A stretch of 64,000 bases of DNA, taken from the NCBI GenBank assembly GCA_021396245.1, contig WNYE01000067.1, forward strand, positions 124,001-188,000, in the 5' to 3' direction. The translations under genes were made by a program, and so were the position numbers. The DNA comes from Sporothrix humicola (Eukaryota > Ascomycota > Sordariomycetes > Ophiostomatales > Ophiostomataceae). Position 1 is the first letter of the stretch. The number at the start of each line of letters is the position of its first letter. Positions 12,801-24,662 of the stretch are shown here, piece by piece. The notes below the pieces were generated by a model. The model was not told where the DNA came from. It ran no database searches and worked only from the letters and a program-made list of their open reading frames with translations.

Positions 12801-13517
12801 ATGGCCGCACAAGCCCCGTCTCGGCGTGAGTCCTCTCCGGCTTCAACCCCCATGTTCTTGCCCAACGCAGACGCAGCCCACTGACCCTTTTCCTCTCCCC
12901 CCACAGAAACATGCCAGGACACTTTCGAGTCCGCCGTGGCCATGAGCCTGCATCTCTGGCAGCCCCTTTCCTTTGCCGTCGAATCGAACCTCGGCGGCGG
13001 CGACGGTGCCGACAAGCGCGACTGGTTCGCCGGTGCCATTGCCGAGCTGTTTGAAGAGGCCTGGACCAGCGCGCCCCTCTCGTCCAGCACGACCTCGACC
13101 GTTGCCGAAGACCTGTTGATGGACACCGAGGCCCGCCTACTCCAGATCATGGACGACGAGTTCGACACCGTTGTCGACGACGGCAGCGCATACGACGTGG
13201 CCAACGACATTGTGACGCTGTGGACGCAGTGCCGGCGCGGCCAGTTTGCAGGCACCGACGCACTGCGGCAGCGCTGGGAGAACGCTCGGGGCAAGTCGGT
13301 CCGCGGCGCTTTCCAGGCCGGCAAAGCTCCGGACGAGGACACGGCGTGGCAGACGGACGACGAAGATGACGAGGACGACAGCGAGGGCGACGACGAGGAC
13401 GATGACGTCAACATGGACGAGGCACCGGTTCTGGTGGACGGCCAGGCTTCACGGTCCAAGCCAGAACCTGAGGTGGACGAAGACGGCTTCACCACAGTGA
13501 CGAGAAAGAAGAGGTAA
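12801..13517 (+). CDS. TSR2: Pre-rRNA-processing protein TSR2
   Basis: Two exons, 12801-12825 and 12907-13517 (intron 81 nt, GTGAGT..CAG), encode 211 residues. The 25-nt first exon supplies only MAAQAPSR plus one base. TSR2 is the escort that carries eS26 (Rps26) to the pre-40S ribosome and is needed for 20S pre-rRNA cleavage. The N-terminal helical part has the family pattern FESAVAMSLHLWQPLSFAVESNLGG, shown here in two pieces (FESAVAMSLHLW and AVESNLGG), followed by W-x2-A-I-AELFEEAW. The second half is an acidic Asp/Glu run (~145-170), and the protein ends with the characteristic DEDGFTTVTRKKR. Length and both ends match known fungal TSR2. It converges on the BSD-domain gene. Confidence 0.93.
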
Positions 13518-14070
13518 ACGATTAATGGTGGATGATGGAGATTGTTGTCAGGAAGAGGTGCCCCCTATATTTACGATAATTGTCCTTTTTTCTGTCTTTC
13601 TGGTATTAGCTTCAACTACGGTATAGATTCGGCTTCGATTTCATGTAACAGTTTTCTTACGCACAGGTCTAAGGAGGGAATGTGAAACAATGTATTGACA
13701 TGTGTAGGTAATGGAAATGAATGGACAACCCAAGAGGAACCGAAAAGGAGTGGTACAAACAACCTAAGAAACGCCGGCTGCCTAGAAAAGCGTAAACAAA
13801 GACAAGCAGCCAGAAGACTTGCTGTCTTGCGAAGAAGCAGATGGGGCAAAGAGCTAATGCCCCCGGACAAGGATAGCGAAAGCCAATACAGGAGTAGAAA
13901 ACCAACAGGATCCAACGTGGGAAGGGGTACTAAACGGCAGCAACTCCACCTCGTGTCGTGCGAGCAAACAAGCAAAAGATAAAAGAAACGGTCGAGATCA
14001 ACGTCCGCGTGTTCCAAAAGTGATAGAAAAATCAAACCAACTATATCACTTGCTCTCTCTTGTTCTCCCT
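13518..14070. other. Short intergenic region between convergent genes
   Basis: About 550 bases serve as the two 3' UTRs of TSR2 and the BSD-domain gene. The open frames here are short and unlike any known protein. Confidence 0.6.
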
Positions 14071-15643
14071 CTACTCCCAGTCCTCCTCTTCACTGTCTTC
14101 CTCCACCCGCTGCGGGCTGTTAGGCGCTTGGCTGGGGGCACCCGACTTGGCGCCGACAATGTCGTAGCTGGCCTCGCTGTCGGCCACAGACTTCTCGTCC
14201 GACTTGCGAGGTGTACCGGGCTTCAGAAGGCCGTCCACAGACGTCGTCGAAGCAACCTTCTTAGCGGCGGTCTTCTTGTCAGACTTGGGCGGGTGGAGCG
14301 TCTTGGAGGACTCGGCCGAGCCAGTCGGTTTTGCGGGGGCCTTGCCGGCAGCCTTTGCAGGGGCCTTGCCGGCAGCCTTTGCAGGGGCCTTGCCTGCGGC
14401 CTTTGCGGGGGCCTTTGCTGGGGCCTTGCTGGCGGCCTTGGTCTTCTTGGATTCGGTATCGGTGTCGGATTCCTCCTCATCAGAGTCCTCCTCCTCCGAG
14501 TCCTCCTCCTCCGACTCTTCCTCCTCTGAGTCTTCCTCGTCCGAGTCTTCCTCGTCCGAGTCCTCGTCCCAGGCGATGTCCTCCTCAGCAGAGGCAGCTA
14601 AATATTGTCAGTAGGCAGCAGGAAATAAGTACGACTTTAAGGGGGGACTCACCCTTCAAGAGATCACGACGGCGGGCCTCGGCAGCCTCAATACCACGGC
14701 GGAGGAAGTAGTAGCGCTTCCAAAAATCGGCGTAAGGGACGGTGGCCGGAACCAGCTTTTCCATGGTGGCGCGCAGCTCGGGGTACTTGTTCAGGTCGGC
14801 AGCAATATCCGTCGTCTTGGAGTCAATGTCGAACGACGTGGTGAAAGCCGTAAACTCGTCGCCAGAGGGGTCCTTGGAGAAGCTGTTGGGGCTCGTGTGG
14901 ATGACGTGCAGCTGTGCGTCGAACCGCGACGTGTGGATGACGCGCTTGCCCTGAGCATCCTTACTCTCAAAGAGCACAGTGCTACCCGTCGGGTTGGAGC
15001 CGCTGGCGCTGGCCTCCCCACCCGTCGGCGGTGCAATGGTAATGGCATCACGCAAGAAGTCGCGAAGGCCCGTACCGAACTTGATCAGTGCCTCGTCGGC
15101 AGCATCCTCGGCCCGCTGCAGGTCACGCAGCCGCTTGGCAGCCTCGCCCTTGATCTTGGTCAAAACGGTCGAGTCTTCGGCATCACCCTCGGTCGCAGTG
15201 GGGGTCGTTTCGGATGTGCTGCCGGCTGCTCTCGACGAAGATGCCTCTGCATTGGAGCCGGAAGCTGCTGGGCCGGTCACGAGAGACAGGTTGCGAGTGT
15301 GGCTGACAAGGTTGTCGCGGAGGCCGGCAAGGCTCTTAGATGCATCCTGCCCGAGGGACGTAACCTCCTGCTGGGCTTCACGGACGACAGAGCCGCCCTG
15401 AAAGATAACTGTCAGTCCTGTCCAGTAACACCATTAAGTGTTATCAATGGACCGTCGAATACACACCTGCTTGACGACATTGCCAAAGAAACCGCCAATG
15501 CGGCTGGCCCACGGGCTGAGTGCCGTAACAGCAGCCTGGAGGTCCTCGTTGATCGTTGCTGGCGGTGGGTCCTTGGAGTGGTCACGGCCCTCGCCGTCAT
15601 CGGGGAGCGACTCCTTGGCGATCTCGTCGTACGCGAGATCCAT
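14071..15643 (-). CDS. BSD-domain protein, Dos2-like
   Basis: Three exons on the minus strand, 15643-15467, 15397-14653 and 14597-14071, with introns of 69 and 55 nt (GTGTGT..CAG and GTGAGT..TAG), encode 482 residues. The start gives MDLAYDEIAKESLP, and the first join gives FFGNVVKQ-GGSVVREAQ. A BSD domain (~260-305) is recognisable from the spaced aromatics in LRATMEKLVP...PYADFWKRYYFLR. The C-terminal third is disordered: an acidic Ser/Asp/Glu tract, then a Lys/Ala/Pro repeat (KAPAKAAG units), then DSEEEDWE at the end. The order coiled N-terminus, BSD, acidic tail matches S. cerevisiae Dos2 and related BSD proteins, whose molecular role is not well defined. The domain call is firm; the ortholog name is inference. 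Confidence 0.85.
14336..14407 (-). repeat. 24-bp coding minisatellite (Lys/Ala/Pro repeat)
   Basis: Three tandem 24-bp units (14336-14359, 14360-14383, 14384-14407) plus a decayed fourth encode KAPAKAAG-type octapeptides in the BSD protein tail. The first two units are identical and the third has three differences. This suggests recent slippage. Confidence 0.85.
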
Positions 15644-18600
15644 GGCTGCCGATGGATATATATAAAGAGAGGGGCTCGAGAAAAGGGGAAAGCTATCGAT
15701 GCCGAGATTGTGAATAGTAGGACAGGGACGATGGAAGAATTGATGCTCGTGTCTCCTCTTGGGGTGTAGATGTACGGAGAGCTGCTTCGAGCTGTATTTG
15801 GTCGTCGATGTTGCTCTGCGATTGGAGAAGAAGATGCAGAGAGGTTCGAGGCGGTCACGGTGTTGCTTGTCCAAAGAGGAGGCGTGATGAGTTAGAAGCA
15901 ATACCCACATATGGTTTGGGCGGGATGGTTAGCGCCTAACAGCTGCATGTGCCCACTGAGCTGTTCTCTTTCCAGGCGGCCTTGAGGATCGCGTGAGGCT
16001 GAGAGCCCACTCTTTGTGGTGTGTCAGCGAGACCAGCCACAAAGTGTTCCAGCATGTGAAGGACCCATCTACACTGGTTTCAGCCTATTCAGGGGATGAG
16101 GAGGCGCTGTGAAGGCCCCATAATAGCCGTCTCAGGCGGTGACAAACTCGTCCAAGACCACCCCTCACCGCCGCAATTGGCAAGAGCGAGTACGACATAC
16201 ACAACTATCTGAAGGAAAGAGGGGAAGGCTGCAACCAATATCTTGCCTTTAAGTGAACAGTTTTGGGACCTTGTTTAATTGCGATACCTCTGGCAAAAGA
16301 AAAAAAGAAAAAGAAAAAAAGCCAAAGTGCACAGCATCCTGGTCAGACCACGAGATCACCTGTCGTGTTCTGGACCTCGGGAATGCAGACCTGCATTCCC
16401 GAACGTTTGCGTCATCCTCCTATTTCGACAGAGACAGTTGTATCACGTGATGTGGCGTCTTCGTGATACGCAGTAAACGAGAGGCAGTCGGCGGCAGGCG
16501 CGACGGGTATCGGTGGACAAGAGACAATGACGAAATGGCGGCCCCCCTTCTTTCCCTCTTCCACCTCACCTTCTTTTTTCTGCCGGCCAAATTTTTTGTC
16601 TGGACGCCACTAGCAAAAAGCAAAGACCGATACAGAAGCAGGCCAGGTACGTACCCACCCAGCTTTCCTCGCCAGCAAGCAACAGTGTCGAGTCGTGTCC
16701 TTCATTTCATGGCAAGAGCGAGCCCTGCAGACTAGGATTTTCTTCGTTCTCTCCTTATTAAGTCTTAATTCTCCAGTAAGAAGGAGCGGCTGGATACGCC
16801 TCTCGCATGCGCATTGGGCTAGAACCAGGCCGCGCCTTTTGACACGAACAAAGGAAGGAACAACCAGCCACCAGATCGTGGTCTGAGACTCACCGGCTTA
16901 TTGGCTGGTCATGCTTGCCTTCTTTTGTACAAAACCCACACGGTGCCAATGCAGGCGCATACTGTAATAACGGTAGCTGGATCGACTTCCATTTTGCTGG
17001 GAATAGGCTTACTTTCGCGGTCACCGCCTAAAGTGCCCCTGGAGCCGTTTGTCAGGCACGTCTGATATGACATCTGGAGATAACAGCGCCGTTCTTTTTT
17101 TTCGGTCCTGCGTCTTGAAGTGATCAATTGTCCAATGGCTCACAATGACGTATTTTGCCAGACAACCGCCTTATAATAATGCAATCTACAACCAGTCACA
17201 ACTTGAAAGCCGTTAAAGGAAACAGCGGATTCCATGTTCAGGCATGGAAGGAGCTGATGAGAATTTCACGCCGATGATCCAGGCCTGTTCTAGCCCGTCA
17301 GAAAACAGGTTCAGTATGCAAGTGACTCACTGCATTGTAAGATACACAAGACGTATGATAAAAGCAGCATCCTACCAATACTTTTTGTGTCAAACCCGCT
17401 CACTGGACGCCGCGCTACTGCGGCGAGGCCGTCCAGACGTTTAGGCGGACGGCACTGTTGATGTGCAGCGGGAAGTGGCTGGAGGGTGTGCAGGTTCACT
17501 GGTTAATTTTGTCCCTGGATTGTTCCTTCCGTGGCAGGCCCTGCTTATCTTTCTTGCCCTGCATCGCGCTTTCCAAATATGCCGATGCTGTCCGCTCGTG
17601 CCAGCGGACAGCGGATAGCTCAAATATAGCACCGAATACCTGGGCTGCACTTGCCCTGCCAGTATGATCTGAGTGGTCTGCCCGGCAGGTGTGATCGAGG
17701 TTGGAAGTCAGGAAGTCATCGTTGATTCGAGGTCAAGTTCCTGCAGACAGGAAGGCGCGATTGGACTGCATGTTCAATTGGCAGTAATGTTGCAGAGTGC
17801 CACTGAACGCACCTTCCCCTCAGGTACACAGTGATCTGGACACCGTATTCGGGAAGGGTGGCCGAGTGGGGAGGCTAGAAGGCCAAAATCTACGAGACCT
17901 GGGCGCAGAAACCCAAAGAGGCAGGGGCGGAGCACGGGGTGCTTGCCATCCAGTTGCCAGTTTGTCCGCTGCCCGCCTTCCTGGGTGGATTACAAATTGA
18001 ATATTCGGTTCTTTTCTCTAGCCCCTCTTTTCCAACCCCATCCATCTGATTCTGTCTTCCCACCACCCCATCACAGCGCCTGTTTGCCTCATCACCACCA
18101 CCTCTCAACACAACCACGCCCCAAGATCCAGGACACAGTGCAGACCCTGAGCAGCGGAACACCAGGAAACGAGAAAGGAAGTCAGCAGAAGGACTCGAAG
18201 AAGAGGCCAGAAGACAGAAAAATAAGGAAGGAAGAAAAGAAAACAGAACAGAAAAAGATTCCAGAAAAGAAAGAAAAGAAAAAAAGAAAAAAAAAGATAA
18301 TCGAAAGCCCACCCAATCGGTTCTTATCATCCCCTCACAAAGTCGTTTTCTGCTCTCTGGCCGCTCTGAAACTACATCTGCCTCTTACCAATTCCCCCCC
18401 TGGCCCCCAGTTTCTGGCTCTATCCTTCCCTCCCGCAACGTCTTCCCCCCAGACCTTTTTTTCTTTCCAGGCACCAAACACTTCGTCTCAGGCCACAAAC
18501 TTTCCTCCTTCACTCTCACAACCATCCCCGTCTTCTCACTCCTGCATACTTTGTTTCGCTGCTTTGCTTCGAGACAACGTCGTCGTCATTTGATCCTATT

Positions 18601-19054
18601 TGCCTTCGCCCAGCATCTTTGTGGATTCGTTCACATAAGTCGAGTCGCCTTTGACTATCTTAAACAACCATCTCATCGACGACTTGAGTGCATTGTACAT
18701 CCAGCATCAGGCATCGTTCTCATCACTCATCCCTCTCATCTGTCTCCTCGTCCAGACAGCTCTCCCCGTCTTCCACTCTCAGTGTGGACTGAGTATCATC
18801 ACATTTTCTGGGAGGCGAACATATCGCTCGGCCATCGCCTCCCTCCGGGTCACTTTGTGTCTCGCCCTATTTCTACTTGATCTGCGGCTTCAGGCCTCAT
18901 CTTCTCGTCTCAACGATTTGAGGCACCGCCGTGTGTGAAGGCAGACGCCTCGCATATACCTGAGTCTCAATCTCAATCCAATTCCCTTTCTCATTCACTC
19001 TCATCCCGAATAATTCTCTCCCCACCTCCCGATTCCTCTTCACAATCCGTCCCA
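15644..19054. other. Divergent intergenic region, BSD gene to yap1
   Basis: 3.4 kb. It holds a near-perfect inverted repeat (16377-16402) and a 10-bp palindrome ATCACGTGAT (16442-16451). It also has purine-rich runs at 16290-16325 and 18170-18300, and a long CT-rich leader (18350-19050) running to the yap1 ATG. A 54-codon minus-strand frame (16909-17073) ends in a hydrophobic, tail-anchor-like helix but has no recognised homolog. I do not call a gene here. Confidence 0.5.
16377..16402. repeat. Inverted repeat, 12-bp arms, 2-nt spacer
   Basis: Arms at 16377-16388 (TCGGGAATGCAG) and 16391-16402 are exact reverse complements separated by AC. Possibilities are a dimeric transcription-factor site or a small hairpin; the sequence does not decide which. 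Confidence 0.8.
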
Positions 19055-21099
19055 ATGGCGTCCAACCAGAACTTCCTCCTCACCCCTCAGCAGCAGGAGC
19101 TGCTTTTTGCTGCCCTCAATGCCAACCGGCCGGGTGGCAGCTCGACCGGCCTGACTCCCAATGGAGCCGTGACGGACACACCCGCCACGACAAAGCCGAC
19201 CGATCTCATCAACAGCATCGCCGACAGCTCGTTCTTGGACTACGACTACTCGTTCGACGGCGCTGACACCAGCCTGGATTTCTCGCTGGAGGGCGACCGC
19301 TCCGCTTATCTCGACAACGACGATGCCGATGGTGACGATGCCAAGACAGACTCGGCTCCCAGCGCCGACAACGACTCGCCAGACAAGAGAAGCCATCCCG
19401 ACGACGACGACGATGATGACTCCAGCGCCGCAAAGCGTCACGAAAGCACAGAAAAGGTGCCCAAGAAGCCGGGCCGCAAGCCCCTCACATCAGAGCCTAG
19501 CTCGGTACGTCATATCTCCATTTAACTCCGAGATGACTAGCGTCAGCAAATGCATCAGCAATTGCAGATGCAAATGCAAATGCAAATGAAGAGACAGAAA
19601 TAGAAAGCAGTAACTAACAAGACTTCTTACCACAGAAGCGCAAGGCACAGAACCGTGCTGCCCAGCGGGCGTTCCGCGAGCGGAAGGAGAAGCACCTCAA
19701 GGACCTGGAGACCAAGGTCGCCGAGCTGGAGAAGGCGTCCGAGACCGCTAATAGCGAGAACGGCGTCCTGCGTGCGCAGATTGAGAAGATGACCGTCGAG
19801 CTCAGCGAGTACAAGAAGCGCATGGAGCTGCTGTCAAGATCACGGTCAACGTACCCCCACGGTGGCCAGCAGGTCTTTGGCAACCCCATCTTCAACAACA
19901 TCAACGATGTCAACTTCCAGTTCGAGTTCCCCAAGTTCGGCCAGCTGCCAGGGCCCGGCACATCAAATGGCGCCACCGCTGCCAACACCAATGCCAACAG
20001 CAGCCCGTCCGCACTGTCGTCGTACAAGCGGGGATCGTCGTTTGATACGCTCAACTCTCCTTCGCCCAAGGACGTGCCTGGCCTGAGCACAGCCGCGACC
20101 AGCAACGCCAACAGCCCCGCAGATTCTGTCAACGGCCTGAAGAAGACAAACACAAAGGAGGACTTGTCCAAGTTGTCCAATATCTTCACACCGCCCCTGA
20201 CCAACGGCAACGTTGCCAACACATCTCGGTCCAGCATGGACTCGGCTTCCACCAGCTCTCCCTCCTCCTCCACACACACCAACACAGCCCCCAGCTCGTC
20301 GTGCGGCACCTCGCCCGAGCCCTACACACAGTCGCCCATGGGCTTCAAGCCCGTGGATACGATGACAACGATTGGTGAGGAGCAGACGGCAATGTTTGCC
20401 AACACAAGCTCAAATGCAAACAACCAAGGTAAGAAGGGATCAACGGCGAGAACGAGGCTAAGACCGAGGCGCGGAGTACGAGTAAAGGTTGAGGTGGCTT
20501 GAACGCCGCTAACATGTTTCACAGACTTCTCGCAGTTTGCCAACGTTGACATCAACGATATGAGCTGGCTGGGGAACCAGACAAACTTCCGGTTCGACCC
20601 GCAGCTGTTTGGCGACTACCGCGAGCCTCAGGAGAACATCCTGTCAAGCGGTGGTTTCGACGACAGCTTCTTCAATGACGCCCTGGAAATTGATTTCACT
20701 ACTCCCTTCAACATGGCTCCCAGCCCAATCACGACCAACAGCAAGGGCAACAGCTTGATTGCCCAGATTGATGCCGCAAAGGAGGACGAATTTGCCTCGT
20801 CGTCTATTGCAGGCACCACCAACGCCCCGGTTGTGACTGCTCTTCCCGCTGCCGGCGCTATGCTTACATGCAACAAGATCTGGGAGCGTCTGCAGAACTG
20901 CCCCAAAGTCCAGAACGGCGATTTCGACCTGGACGGCCTGTGCTCAGACCTGCAGAAGAAGGCCAAGTGCTCTGGCTCGGGCGCTGTCGTTGACGAGAAG
21001 GACTTTAAGTTCGTCATGAACAAGTACCTCGACAAGGATGGCGAGTCCGACTGCACAAAGGACCTGCTCGCAGACGTCGTCAAGGCGCCTGTCGCATGA
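19055..21099 (+). CDS. yap1: AP-1-like bZIP transcription factor (Yap1 ortholog)
   Basis: Three exons, 19055-19504, 19636-20428 and 20525-21099 (introns 131 and 96 nt), encode 605 residues. The bZIP basic region follows the first join (KRKAQNRAAQRAFRERKEK, ~151-169), the Yap-type signature, and leads into leucine-zipper heptads. The middle is a Ser/Asn/Thr-rich activation region with an n-CRD-like CGTSPEPYTQSPMG (~415). The C-terminal cysteine-rich domain has CNKIWERLQNC, LCSDLQKKAKC and SDCTKD, with the adjacent FKFVMNKYL region where the nuclear export signal lies. In Yap1 homologs, peroxide forms disulfides here that mask the export signal, so the protein accumulates in the nucleus and induces antioxidant genes. 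I chose the ATG at 19055 because MASNQNFLLTPQQQELLFAAL matches the family N-terminus. The leader is long and CT-rich. Confidence 0.95.
19568..19588 (+). repeat. (ATGCAA)n microsatellite in yap1 intron 1
   Basis: Three full ATGCAA units plus ATG lie inside the first intron of yap1, 48 bases before its 3' splice site. Confidence 0.8.
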
Positions 21100-22591
21100 G
21101 AGGGCGTGTGAGCACGTCGGGCGATGCTGAATATCTGTACGATGGAACAGCTAAAAAAAATGCACAAATTGGGCGAATGGGAAAATAACGGAACAACACG
21201 ATTTTGTACAACAGCAAAAACATTACCGAGACTTGACCTCCTACTGGGGCAAAAGGCCGCGACATAGCGATACGATGGGACGAACGGGCGCCAGGTTAGC
21301 AACAATCTTGCGAAACAATACCAACTGCAATTGGACGACATAAAATACATTCAAAACCAACAAAAAAAACTACGGGGGATATTTTGGGATGGAGGAAACG
21401 AAACAATGAGCAACAACATCAACAAGGGGAAACAACAAATACGGGGGGTCAGTTTTTATTCTCATTTACAACCGGTTACACACTACGCGCGCGTTTTTAT
21501 ATCAAATTGTCTAGTCGACAATTTTGGGGGCTCTATTCGATTTACATTTTGCTTTTATTTCTCTCTTTGCTTCTATTGACTTGCTATCTAGGCTTCGGCC
21601 TTGCCTGTTACTTTGTGTGTTGCATTTTCTGGTTGTTGAGTCTTTGCGTTTTATCTTCTCCGTTTTCTTCCTCGACTTCCTGCAAGGCTTCGGCTTGGGG
21701 ATACTTTCTTTTCTGTTTGGCGACGGCGTCTTGTTGCCCGCCTGATCTTTTTTTTTTTTTTTTTGCTTCTTATGCGGCCATCTCTCCGTCCCTTCCAATA
21801 TTGCTTGGTATTTATAGTGCCTGCAACCGAGATGGGAACACGCTGGCCTGCATTGGAGGACAGCAAACGGAGCAATAATAGGCCTGCGTCTGCCTTACTT
21901 TGACTTCTGTTGATAGGGGCGTTTCGTACTTTTGCAGACTACTTCTTTACTTGATATATGCTCTATATCTAACTCTCCACGATTGCCAATATTGACTCAT
22001 GAGTAGTAAAAGGGTGATGGACGATAATTACGTCGTATATTTATACAGGGTTTAGTCTACCAAGTTTTAAAACATTGAACCCGCCGTTTTCTATTGCTTT
22101 CACTCACTTGCAAAAGGTGATCACAATTCAATATACAGTATGTATTGGTATTTGCTGCTATCTTTCAGGAAATCCAAACAACGTATTAAAGTAAAGCCAG
22201 AATGCCTGAAAAGGGTATCCTACCGCTCTCCCCTGCGTGAACATCAAATATAAAGCAGACTAGCCTCCCCCCTTCCAGCAGTGCAGCTATGTGGTGTATG
22301 TAACAAAAAAGAAAAATCCAAGACAAACTATAATGATAATAAAAAACGAGAATAGTGATGGAAACCAGGAAAACTGCAAAAGAAATTAAGAAAAATCAGG
22401 TAGCAAATATTACAAAAAATAGCACGCCAGGTATGAGTGTTTATATGCATTGCTTCTTCAACCTTCTGTCACCCTCGACAAAAGGAAAGTCATCGCCTTC
22501 CAAACGGAAAAAGGAGAGAGGAAAAAAGAGAAAAAAAAGACAATCTGAACGAGGACTATGTCGATGATCGTGTCTGAGGCTTTCAAAGACT
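21100..22591. other. Intergenic region between convergent yap1 and kinase
   Basis: 1.5 kb of 3' UTR sequence, T-rich, with a T17 tract at 21748-21764 and AT-rich stretches at about 21940-22200 and 22310-22420. No gene is supported. Confidence 0.6.
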
Positions 22592-24662
22592 CTACCCAAT
22601 CACCACACGGGCGCCCTCTTTGCCAATCACACCGCGCTCCTTCGGCTTCGGGCTGTTGCCACGGCCCTTCTTGCGACTCAGGAAGCCAAACACTCCGCCG
22701 CTGCCGCTTGCGTCGTTCTTGCCATCGGCACCGGCGGCGCCGCCTTCGCCAAGCATTCGTCCAACAGCTGCATCCGTGGGCAGCGTGTTGTCCTGTCTTG
22801 CCAGCTCAGACCAGTTGCCGGTGCCGTCTAGCCGCACTTGCACACCCCCCGTGGAGCTGCCAACAACAATGCTGCCGCTTGGCACGTGGCCAAGGTGGCG
22901 TCCTGGACGGTTGTTGCTGTTGCGGGCGGAGTTCGTGTATGGGTTGGGGTATGGCGGTAATGGGGGTGGGCGGCCTGGCGGGGCACGTCTATCTGCGGAC
23001 TGCGGGTTGGGGTGGCCAGAGAGGTCGTAGTCTCTCGGGTCGGATGTGTTGCTGTTGCTGTTGCTTGCCCGGGATGCCGGCAGGGCCTCGTCGGTTGTGA
23101 TCGCTTGGGGTTGCATTTGTGCGCCATTGGTATCCTCATCTGATGCCACAACTTGCTGGCCGTTGGCCATCCGCTCCTCCTCGGCAGTCAGCTTCTTGTA
23201 CGCCGCGAGTGTGTAGTCGAACGGACGGAAGTCTCTCTCGATCGTACGGTACAGCTCATCTTCACGAATCTCCTTGTCGGTAGCGTCGTCCTTAAGGCGC
23301 TCTCTTGGCTTCTGGCGACGGGCACGTGCCTCCAATGGCGCCTCCTCCAGAAGCAGCTCCTCCAGGTCGTATGTGGCGTCGAAGTTGGTCTTGTCTGCCG
23401 ATGGGATAAAAACAGGCTCGATCTCCTTGCGCTCCAGTGCGATAAAGTCAATAGGGGCAAAGAACTCGTGTTGGGTGAAGCTCTCCCATGTTGCGCCGAG
23501 CCGCTTATCAGCGTCTGGGTGAAGGGCATCGCGGATAGCGTAGAGACAAGGGAGGCTGACGGGAGGTGATGTGATAGGGAAGTTTGGCTGGGCGTTCTGG
23601 ATTGTTGCTCCCAGAGACGATTCGGTGTTGCCTTCGAATGGGCGCTGTAAAGAATATAAGGTTAGAATCCGGGCGTGGCCCAAGTCATAAGAAACAGCAG
23701 GATTTATCAGACTGAATATACCTTGCTGTATATGCACTCGTAGAAAGTGACACCAAGCGACCACCAATCGGCGCGGAAGTCGTAACCACGGCCAGAGTAG
23801 ACCTCAGGTGCCAAGTATGCGAGAGTTCCGGATTTGCTCGTCAATGTCCGGCCAGGAACAATATCGGAAGCGACATTCTGATGAGTGTCAGCTAAAGTCC
23901 TCATAAATAATAGTGAGCTCGACAAATAACGTGTACTTACAAAATCTGTAAGATGGACGTGGCCGTCTGCATCGAGGAGAACATTATCTGGCTTCACATC
24001 GCGGTGGATGATGCCTTGGCCGTGAACATAGCGCAGGGCACATCCCAGCTCAGCGATCCAGAACCGCACAGCCTCCTCTGTGAATGTTTTCCGCGAGATG
24101 TGGAATCGCAGATCACCGCCGCTCATCAAGTCGACAACAAGGTACATATACTCAATATCCTGAAAACTGTATCGCAAGTTGCAAATGAACGGGTGGTTAA
24201 CGTGTTCGAGCATGCGACGTTCGCGAATGATGTTGCGGACACTCTCGGATCGGACAACTGTAAAAAGGGTGAAAAAAAATTTGGTCAGTTCCTGGCTCTC
24301 CCTCTCTGTCTAACGGGTTGACGGGTCCTGAAATATCACAACGTGGCAGAGGATTAACAAACCTTCGTCTTTCCGGATGTATTTCAGAGCAAAGGACAGG
24401 TTGGTGTCCTTTCTCTCAACGATACGGACCTTGCCAAAGGCACCACGGCCGACGACTCGAAGTAAGCGGAAGTGGTTGAGATTCACTATAAAGAGCAAGA
24501 TACGTTAGAAAACAGGGCTTTCCTTCAAAGTGGCCGCGAGTGCAGAATCCATGTGATCCCATCGTCCCCTCCCTTGTGACAGAAAAGGGAGACTTCTCTC
24601 ACTTCGCTTCGCAGCTTACCTTCGCCATTCAGGTCGGCCACTTTCCCCTGGCCGTTACCCAT
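22592..24662 (-). CDS. AGC-group Ser/Thr kinase, STK32/YANK type
   Basis: Five exons on the minus strand, 24662-24620, 24485-24363, 24257-23941, 23877-23722 and 23644-22592, encode 563 residues. All joins keep frame and use GT..AG sites. The start MGNGQGK is a good N-myristoylation signal, so membrane attachment is likely. The kinase domain runs from FRLLRVVGRGAFGKV (~20-34) through the catalytic lysine in ALKYI (K49), HRDVKPDN (140-147) and SGTLAYLAPEVY to KRLGA. The metal-binding motif is DFN (at the exon 3/4 join, TDF-NVASDI) rather than DFG. This variant is typical of the STK32/YANK family. After the domain come an AGC-tail-like FRPFDYT motif and a ~230-residue Pro/Asn/Ser/Gly-rich tail. 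Substrates are not deducible. Confidence 0.9.

Noticed and set aside
14897..15769. 290-codon plus-strand frame opposite the BSD gene
   Set aside because: It is antisense to the spliced BSD gene, has no recognised domain, and follows the mirror codon pattern of that gene.
17859..17869. Perfect tRNA A-box (TGGCCGAGTGG)
   Set aside because: No B-box (GGTTCGANNCC) follows within 100 bases and no cloverleaf can be folded.
17943..18593. 216-codon frame upstream of yap1, considered as an upstream ORF
   Set aside because: It opens with TTG and I find no ATG in it; the content is poly-Lys and CT-derived low complexity.
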